This document shows, one piece after another, positions 17,064 to 23,900 of a stretch of DNA of 64,000 nt. Both the position numbers and the translations under genes were made by a program. The notes below the pieces were generated by a model. It ran no database searches. It had not been told where the DNA came from and saw nothing but the letters and a program-made list of their open reading frames with translations. Positions within the stretch are counted from its first letter, which is position 1. The number at the start of each line of letters is the position of its first letter. Source of the DNA: Paenibacillus mucilaginosus 3016 (GTDB lineage: Bacteria > Bacillota > Bacilli > Paenibacillales > NBRC-103111); the NCBI RefSeq assembly GCF_000250655.1, contig NC_016935.1, positions 505,501-569,500 on the forward strand, in the 5' to 3' direction.

Positions 17064-18458
17064 TTGTTGATGAGACGAATCGCTTCGCTTACGCTCACAT
17101 CGCTGCTCATGCTCAGCCTGTCCCCGCTCCTTGCGCACGGTGCCGAGCCCGCCAAACCGAAGGGAAGTGCATCCCCCGCCGTTTCCGTACTGACGGACAC
17201 GTATGGGGGCGTCCGAATGGAGGTGCAGCCGGGGGAGGTCAAAAAGGAGACTCCGAAGGACGGCCGGCCGGAGAACAAGGTTATCCTTGACCGTACCAAG
17301 CTGAAGGAAGCCTTCGGCCGGCTCAAGGATCAGGCGGCGGGGCAGCCGGCGGTGACCGCTGTGATTCCTTCGACGGAGAGTACGGTCAAGATCCATATTG
17401 CGGACGCCGTCCTGGATGAAGCACGTCAGACCGTGCCAGGCGCTTATCTCCTACTGCAGCTGCCGGAAGTCAGCTACAAGCTGCCTGTCGGGTTCTCCGC
17501 CAAAGCGGCGGAGGAGCTGAAGGTGCCGCCGGCTAACGTGACGGTGATCGTCACGATCAAGTCGATGCCGGACTCGGCTCTCGGGACGGCGAGGGAGCGG
17601 CTGAAGGCTGCGGGAGCTTCGGAGATCCTGCCTGCACCTGTCGACTTCAAGATTACCGGCCAGCGGACGAACGGCCAGACGGTGGATCTGACGCGCGTAG
17701 GCTCCGCTTATGTGCAGAGGGTGCTCACCCTCCCTGCATCCGTGGATCCTTCCACAGTGACGGCCGTGACTTACGCCAATGGAGAGATTTCGTTCGTTCC
17801 CGCCCTGTTCAACTATAACCAGGCGACCGTACTGTCCCCTGGAGGCGGCTGGTTCACCATCGTATCGAGCAGCAAGGAATTCACGGATACAGCCGGACAC
17901 TGGGCGGAAGCGGACATCCGCCTGCTGGCTTCGAAGCTGCTGGTCAAAGGCACCTCAGCCTCCGAGTTCTCGCCGGACAAACCGGTGACGCGGGCGGAGT
18001 TCGCAGCGATGCTCACACGTGCGCTGGGGCTGCCCGATAACCGCGGGGCCTCGGCCAAGTACAGCGATGTCGGCAAATATACCTGGTTTGCCGGCCCGGT
18101 GGGCGCCGCTTCGGCCGCCGGCCTGGTGGACGGCTACGATGACGGGACCTTCAAGCCGAATGCCCGGATTTCCCGCGAGCAGATGGCGGTGATGCTGACC
18201 AAGGCGCGGGCCTATGGCAGCGGGCTGCAGGGCCTGCCGAAGACGGTGGATCTCTCAGCTGTATCGATTCCTGTTTTTGAGGATGGAGCCAAGATCGCAT
18301 CGTGGGCCTCGGAGCCGGTCACCGAAGTGCTTGCAGTCGGACTGATGGAGGGCGTGACCCCGGAGAAGTTCGCGCCGAAGGAGAATGCGACCCGTGCCCA
18401 GGCGGTCGTGCTGCTGAAACGCCTGCTCGTCAGCTTGAAGCTGGTCAACCCGGTGTAG
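17064..18458 (+). CDS. SLH-domain surface protein
   Basis: 464 residues. A signal peptide (about 1-27) ends AHGA. Residues 30-270 form an all-beta-like region with no family I recognise, related in style to the pre-SLH domains of other Paenibacillus surface proteins. Three SLH domains follow at about 272-317, 333-378 and 402-450 (FTDTAGHWAEADI..., YSDVGKYTWFAGPV..., FEDGAKIASWASE...), each with the ITRAEFAA/ISREQMAV-type motif. SLH trimers bind pyruvylated secondary wall polymer, so the protein is displayed on the wall. Start choice is between TTG 17064 (5 nt from GGGAGG) and ATG 17070 (11 nt). Confidence 0.92.
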   Translation: MLMRRIASLTLTSLLMLSLSPLLAHGAEPAKPKGSASPAVSVLTDTYGGVRMEVQPGEVKKETPKDGRPENKVILDRTKLKEAFGRLKDQAAGQPAVTAVIPSTESTVKIHIADAVLDEARQTVPGAYLLLQLPEVSYKLPVGFSAKAAEELKVPPANVTVIVTIKSMPDSALGTARERLKAAGASEILPAPVDFKITGQRTNGQTVDLTRVGSAYVQRVLTLPASVDPSTVTAVTYANGEISFVPALFNYNQATVLSPGGGWFTIVSSSKEFTDTAGHWAEADIRLLASKLLVKGTSASEFSPDKPVTRAEFAAMLTRALGLPDNRGASAKYSDVGKYTWFAGPVGAASAAGLVDGYDDGTFKPNARISREQMAVMLTKARAYGSGLQGLPKTVDLSAVSIPVFEDGAKIASWASEPVTEVLAVGLMEGVTPEKFAPKENATRAQAVVLLKRLLVSLKLVNPV

Positions 18459-18495
18459 CGTTTGGAAGCCCGGATTCAGCGGATGTCACTTAAAG

Positions 18496-18531
18496 AAAGA
18501 AGCTCTTTCCTATGGCGGAAAGAGCTTCTTT
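18496..18531. terminator. Bidirectional terminator
   Basis: A 15-bp perfect stem (18496-18510 with 18517-18531, core AAGCTCTTTCC) and a 6-nt loop lie between convergent genes. The outermost A/T pairs give T-rich tails in both directions. Confidence 0.85.
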
Positions 18532-18550
18532 GGTATGCCGGGCGCATCGG

Positions 18551-18880
18551 TCAGCGGAGGAGGGTGGCGCCGCCGATCAGGGGCAGAGGCTTCGTCAGGC
18601 CGTTGATCGCATTCAGAATGCCGATGAGCATCAGCACCAGCAGTGCCAGATTGGCCACCGGCAGGAGCAGCAGACCGAGGAGCGGGATGAGCCCCAGCAC
18701 CAGGTTGGCCCCTATGGCCGTAAGCAGCAGCAGAAGCCCCTGATTGGCATGGTACATGGCGTATCGGGAGTCCCTTGCCGCCAGCAGCGGCAGGAAGAAG
18801 AGAAGATAGGAAGCGGCGGCAATCCATTTGTTCGCTTGAACATCGTCCGGGTGGGGAGAAGGCATGGGATCGGTGCTCAC
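18551..18880 (-). CDS. Small membrane protein, DUF4870-like
   Basis: 109 residues from GTG 18880, which follows AAAGAGGTG; an ATG six codons upstream has no ribosome site. After a short polar N-terminus come three hydrophobic helices (about 22-38, 50-72, 78-97) with the pattern KWIAAASYLLFFLPLL ... YAMYHANQGLLLLL, as in DUF4870/TMEM-type small bacterial membrane proteins. The function is unknown. It faces the SLH gene across the shared terminator. Confidence 0.75.
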   Translation of the reverse strand: MSTDPMPSPHPDDVQANKWIAAASYLLFFLPLLAARDSRYAMYHANQGLLLLLTAIGANLVLGLIPLLGLLLLPVANLALLVLMLIGILNAINGLTKPLPLIGGATLLR

Positions 18881-19065
18881 GGGAATCACCTCTTTCATGA
18901 ATTTACACAGTATCGGCGCAGGTGGGTGGTCGTAATTTGGTGTATACCATCCTATGTCAGCGGAAGGCCCGGTATGTATGCCGGACAGGAATAAGCTTCC
19001 TCCCGCAGGGTAAAGCTATATGGGAAACGATCCCTGATCAAGTGAGCGGAAAGGAAGCGATGGGC

Positions 19066-19482
19066 ATGAACAGCGCACCGATAACCTTCGAATTCGAAAG
19101 CCGCAAAGCGGCCCTGCTGGCAATGGATACCATGGAGGAGCTCGGTTACCGGACTGCCCTTCATGACGAGCCGCAGAAACCGCTGCTGCATGTTATTGTG
19201 GACAAGGGCGATATCACATCGGCCCTGGAAATTGCCGAGGCCCATGGAGGAAGGCTCATCGAAACGGCGGACTTTCCGAACGAGCCGGCGGTATTTGCCA
19301 TGGCCTATGATCCCGACGGGGGCATTATCATTCCGGCGCATCTGGTAGGCCCAGACGAAGTCGACATCTCCGCAGCCGCATACGGCGGCGGTCCCGGCAG
19401 TGCATATACTAATGAGGATGACGATACCTTCGACCCTTCCCGCGAAGATTACAACGGATTCGATGCGGGCATCCATCTATAA
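19066..19482 (+). CDS. Conserved-looking protein of unknown function
   Basis: 138 residues from ATG 19066, 8 nt after AAGGAAG; ATG 19060 is also in frame. The first 75 residues read like a beta-alpha-beta ligand-binding or ferredoxin-like fold (ITFEFESRKAALLAMDTMEELGY, LLHVIVDKGDITSALEIAEAHGG). The tail is acidic and Gly/Asp-rich. There is no signal peptide or membrane segment. I do not recognise the family. Codon use and GC match the neighbours and the ribosome site is good, so it is likely a real gene. Confidence 0.65.
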   Translation: MNSAPITFEFESRKAALLAMDTMEELGYRTALHDEPQKPLLHVIVDKGDITSALEIAEAHGGRLIETADFPNEPAVFAMAYDPDGGIIIPAHLVGPDEVDISAAAYGGGPGSAYTNEDDDTFDPSREDYNGFDAGIHL

Positions 19483-19785
19483 AAGGCAGGGGCCGGGGCA
19501 GCTCCGGCCCGATGACGGCGGATTCTCCGGATCCAGGCGGACCGCTGTTTTTGCTGTGAGTTCACGGATAGGGATAGGGGCCTGCAAAACTCTCATCTGG
19601 TGAAGGAAGAGTCCATGATTATTGGACAGGGCCTACAAGATTTGAGCGGGTGAACAATGTTGCACGGGACCTATTTTTATTAACGCGGAAAACACTGTTT
19701 CTCTAGACCCACACGTTTTGCGTTTGTTATGATGGGTGGGACTTTGAGGCGGACGAACGCCGCAGAACGATGGAGGGACACCGCT
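19483..19785. other. Intergenic region with an imperfect direct repeat
   Basis: 303 bp before the cation efflux gene. Two similar stretches (about 19572-19603 and 19624-19653) share AGGGCCT, a CAA core and GGTGAA endings. No clear promoter or known riboswitch was found. Confidence 0.5.
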
Positions 19786-20682
19786 GTGGAAACCTATGAT
19801 TCTTTGAAAGAAGGCGAGAGGGGCGCATGGGTCAGCATTGCCGCTTATATTCTCTTGTCCATTTTCAAAATCAGCATGGGCTATATGACCGGTTCTGAAG
19901 CTCTCACGGCGGATGGAATCAACAATACGACGGACATTATTGTATCGGTGGCCGTACTCGCCGGACTGCGGATTTCCCGTAAGCCCCCGGACGAGGACCA
20001 CCGCTATGGACATATGCGGGCGGAGACGATCGCTTCGCTCGTGGCATCCTTTATTATGGCGCTTGCCGGGCTGCAGGTGATGATCCAGGCGGGCCGCAGC
20101 TTCCTTAACGGCCAGCATGAGGCTCCGGATCTGCTGGCGGCCTGGATCGCGCTCGGGTGTGCCGCTATCATGTGGGGCGTGTACACCTATAACCGCAGAC
20201 TGGCGAAACGCATCAACAACCAGTCGCTGATGGCTGCAGCTTATGATAACCGGTCGGATGCCCTCGTCAGCGTGGGGGCCGCGGCCGGGATTATCGGTGC
20301 CCGGTTCGGCTTCCCGGTGCTGGATGCGGTAGCCGCCCTGGCTGTAGGCGTGGTCATCCTGAAGACCGCCTGGGAAGTCTTCTCAGACGCATCGCATGCG
20401 CTGACCGACGGATTCGATGACCAGAAGCTGGAGGTCTTCCAGCAGACCGTTGAGTCCACCCCGGGCGTGAAGCGGATCAAAGACATCCGCGCCCGCGTTC
20501 ACGGCAGCCATGTGCTGCTTGATGTGGTCGTAGAGGTCAGTGCGGAGCTGTCGGTGGGCGAGAGCCACGATATCAGCGACGAGATCGAAAGGCGCATGGC
20601 GGACGAGCATCACATCAGCAATGTGCATGTGCATATCGAGCCGTATTCCGACTCAGAGCGGGAACGGCAGCAGATGACCTAG
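19786..20682 (+). CDS. Cation diffusion facilitator family efflux protein
   Basis: 298 residues from GTG 19786, 8 nt after GGAGGG; an earlier in-frame start at 19729 lacks a site. Six membrane helices occupy about 14-195. Metal-site signatures include EALTADGINNTTDIIVS (helix 2) and AAYDNRSDALVSVG (helix 5). A cytoplasmic ferredoxin-like C-terminal domain (about 205-290) ends with SNVHVHIEP. The family exports Zn, Mn, Co, Fe or Cd in exchange for protons; the NxxxD/DxxxD-type sites do not settle the metal. Confidence 0.93.
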   Translation: METYDSLKEGERGAWVSIAAYILLSIFKISMGYMTGSEALTADGINNTTDIIVSVAVLAGLRISRKPPDEDHRYGHMRAETIASLVASFIMALAGLQVMIQAGRSFLNGQHEAPDLLAAWIALGCAAIMWGVYTYNRRLAKRINNQSLMAAAYDNRSDALVSVGAAAGIIGARFGFPVLDAVAALAVGVVILKTAWEVFSDASHALTDGFDDQKLEVFQQTVESTPGVKRIKDIRARVHGSHVLLDVVVEVSAELSVGESHDISDEIERRMADEHHISNVHVHIEPYSDSERERQQMT

Positions 20683-20683
20683 A

Positions 20684-20716
20684 AGAACTGTCCCTTGAGA
20701 AGGGACAGTTTTTTTC
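20684..20716 (+). terminator. Intrinsic terminator after the cation efflux gene
   Basis: An 11-bp perfect stem (20686-20696 with 20700-20710, core AACTGTCCCTT) with a 3-nt loop is followed by a long T run. Confidence 0.95.
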
Positions 20717-20734
20717 TTACTAATAATGGATTTG

Positions 20735-20795
20735 TTCGACAAAATTCGCATAAATCGGCCTTTTTCTAAAGGAAACTTAAGAATATTTTGTCAAA
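20735..20795. promoter_or_regulatory. Two Spo0A-box-like sites upstream of the giant SLH gene
   Basis: TTTGTCGAA is present on the minus strand at 20735-20743 and TTTGTCAAA on the plus strand at 20787-20795; both fit TTTGTCRAA. They lie 210-160 bp before the start codon in AT-rich DNA. Whether they bind Spo0A is inference. Confidence 0.4.
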
Positions 20796-20838
20796 AAAGC
20801 AGGTAACAAATGGTCAATATCATTATATAATCAAGGAC

Positions 20839-20922
20839 GGAACACAAAAATTGGTACTATAGTCGTTCCATCCCGCTGTTGGCGGTAGGAAAACCGGAGT
20901 ACCGATGTTCTTTGATAACATC
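20839..20922 (+). promoter_or_regulatory. Structured 5' leader of the giant SLH gene
   Basis: Nested complementary segments can fold: TTGGTACT (20851-20858) with AGTACCGA (20898-20905), inside it TTCC (20866-20869) with GGAA (20888-20891) and CCGC (20873-20876) with GCGG (20882-20885). A separate hairpin GATGTT/AACATC (20904-20922) sits just before the GAGGAG ribosome site. GGAAC (20839-20843) could alternatively pair with GTTCC (20865-20869). A -10-like TATAAT lies near 20825. It does not match any riboswitch consensus I know. Confidence 0.4.
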
Positions 20923-20948
20923 ATATAATAGAGGAGAAACAGGACAGA

Positions 20949-23900
20949 ATGACTAATTCTACCAAGTCAACTCAAGTTGACATGGCGGCTAGGATGTACC
21001 GGAATTTCCGGCAGTCCACTGCAATGGTCAGCAAGACGGTCGTTACGTGTATGCTGGGTACTACGCTGCTGACGGCTGCTCTGGGTGCTGCAGATTCAGC
21101 CTATGCCGCACTGCCGGCAGAGGGTGCTGCGCTGCCTTTATCCGGTGCGGTGTATGGAAGCGGTGGACAAGGTGCAGCTTCTCCATTGACCGATCTGGAC
21201 GGCTCATATGCGAAGAAGGAGATACTGGCGCTTGCCGAGGCCGGCGTGGTTTCCGGTTATGAGGATGGGACATTCGCTCCGACCCAAGGTATGACCCGGG
21301 CGGAAATGGCCAAAATCATTGCGAAAGCCATGGGCTTGGCGGAAGATCCATCCTACGCGGAGAAGTTCACCGATATTGCCGCTGACAGCTGGTATAAGGG
21401 ATATGTGGGCGCCCTCTTGAAGGCAGGCATTACGCAGGGAACGTCCGAGACAGCTTTTAGTCCGGACAGCTCGGTTACCCGGGAAGAGCTTGTCGTCTTT
21501 TTTGTCAGGGCTTTCGGGCTTGAGAAGGCTGCAGAGGCCTATGACGGTCCAAGTGTCTTCACCGATCAAGCGTCGATTTCCCCTTGGGCGCTGCCGCATG
21601 TTCACTTGGCTTACGGCATGGGCTTTATCGGAGGAGTCGCGAGCAGCGACGGAACTCTTCGGTTTGATCCCCGTGTTCAGGCGGAGCGGCAGGCCTTGGC
21701 CCGCCTGGCCTACGAGTACATTGGCAAGAAGCAGGATTATGTAGCCAAGGCAAAGGAATTGGTCGCTGCAGGGCAGCAGCCGGGCAAAGATGCGCCGAAG
21801 GCAGAGGATCCTGCTCCCGTCAGCACGGCATCTGCAGGTGGAAGCGCCGCTGCAGGTGGTGGCGGAGGCGGAGGCGGCAGCTCGTCATCGAAGAAAACGG
21901 AGAGGGCTCTGGAGCAGGCACTCGCTTCACTGGCCATCGGCTTTGCGTCGGGGGACAGCGAGCAGAACGTCAGAAATCCGATTGCACTTCCCGCGACGGT
22001 TGTGTACAAAGAGAACGGCTCCAAGGACAAAACGGTGCCGGTAAGCTGGACCTCCAGCAATCAGGACATCGTCGGAGCGGACGGTATGGTGAATCGTCCG
22101 GCAGCGGGTCAGCCGGATGTTCAGGTGGTGCTGACCGCATCGGTGCAGAAGGGAAGCAGCAAGGCCTCCCGGAACTATGAACTGACGGTTAAAGCATTGA
22201 CTTCGCCGGTACCGGATCCTGATCCGCAGCCGGATCCAGATCCTAAGCCCGATCCCCAGCCGACGGGGTTGATCCGTTCTATCAGCGGAGTCCATACGGA
22301 GGAAACAAGGGCTGCCGAAGGGCTGCAGTTGGTGGAGTTCCAGGTGGAGCTTTCCAAGCAGGTGGAAGAGGCCTCGGAAATACCACACACCATTATGCTG
22401 GGAGACGACACCTTCCAAGTGCTTGTTTGGCAGGAGGGTGAGCAGCGCCAGCAGATTCCTATTTCCTTCCTCGATGTATATAACAGAGAGGGAACTTCCG
22501 TTATCGTGCGGCTTCACGAAGAGAATAATGTCGGACCTGCAGTACAGTACGGGCAAAAGTATACGGTTGAGCTTCGTGCGGGTAACGGAGAAGTTGCGGG
22601 TTCAAAGTTCTTCCAGATTGGTCTGCAGCCTACAGAAGTCAAGGTGGAAGATCACGACGAAACCCCTGGTGTGGACGGGAGAGATTTCTCGGTTACCTGG
22701 AGTCCCTCGGCTTGGGAGGAGGCTGAACTGCAGCAGGTCTATATCCTTCCGGTGGAAACCGAACTGGACCGCAGCAAGCACAGAGCCGTTGCTGAGTTCA
22801 GGGACCGGACTTCGCATTCCTGGACCGGGAGTGTGAATACCGCAGACAGTGCCGGACAAGCTTTAGCTCTGAAGGAGTATGCCATTGTTGTCGTTTCCTC
22901 TACTGCGGATGCGGAATCTTCAGAGGCTGTTACTTTTGTGCCTGACGGGATTATCACCGCACAGCCTGCCGTCGAGACAAAGGTTTATAATAACGGTGGT
23001 GAACTGTTAGGTCGAGGTGAACCCAATACGTTCGTTTATCTTAAAGATAACCGAGGACGTTTGGTGGGGGACGCCAAGGCTGATGGGTCAGGCAGATTTA
23101 AAATCCTACTTCCTACTTTCTTTATGGGAGAGGAAGGAGCGGTGCTAACCGTATCGGCCAAGAGCGCAGGAAAGCTTGAAAGTACGGGGGTATCCGTTCC
23201 TGTGGTAGCCGGTACTAAATCGGTGATCTCGGGGCTTCAAGCGCAGATCTATGAAGACGGAGGGGCGATTCACATCCCCCGGGAATTCAGGGGAAGTGTG
23301 AGAGTTTCTGCCGGTGACGGTACGGTATTGGCGGAAGAGTTTATTTACGATTATGAATACAGCCCTTTTACTATTATGCTGAACCAACCATGGCAGACAG
23401 CTAAGCTGAATGCAGGGGAAAGGATTGCCGTCAGAGTACAGGAATACCGCAAAAGTCCTAGTGATCCTGTGTACTTTGAAGTCAAGCCGCTCGAGGGGGT
23501 GACAAACAAGCCGGTTGTCACAGGCACCGTATATAATGCTCTGAGCCGGATTGAGCTGGAGGTGGAAGATTACTCTGCAGCGATCTCCCTTAGACGCAGT
23601 AACGGTTCCCTGCTTTGGCATGGATTTAGGGGAGGGTACGATTCCCTGTCAATTAATGGCCTGCTGTTGATCCCTGGAGAACATATCTCTCTTACAGCGG
23701 ATGAGTTTGGCAAGGCAGAAAGTGAACCGGTTATTCTTGAGGTAATGACGGGTGAACGAACCAAGCTCGATTCGGTTACTGGGATTGTTTATGAAGACGG
23801 TGGAACCTTTACCGGATCTTTTTCCTCGGATTCGGAAGTAACCTACAGAGTGAAAAAGTGGGATGGCACCTTTGTAACGGCTGTCACGAACGTCAGCGGT

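Noticed and set aside
20839..20922. Cyclic di-GMP or other known riboswitch
   Set aside because: I looked for GEMM-I, GEMM-II and ydaO core sequences and found none, so I only report an unclassified structured leader.
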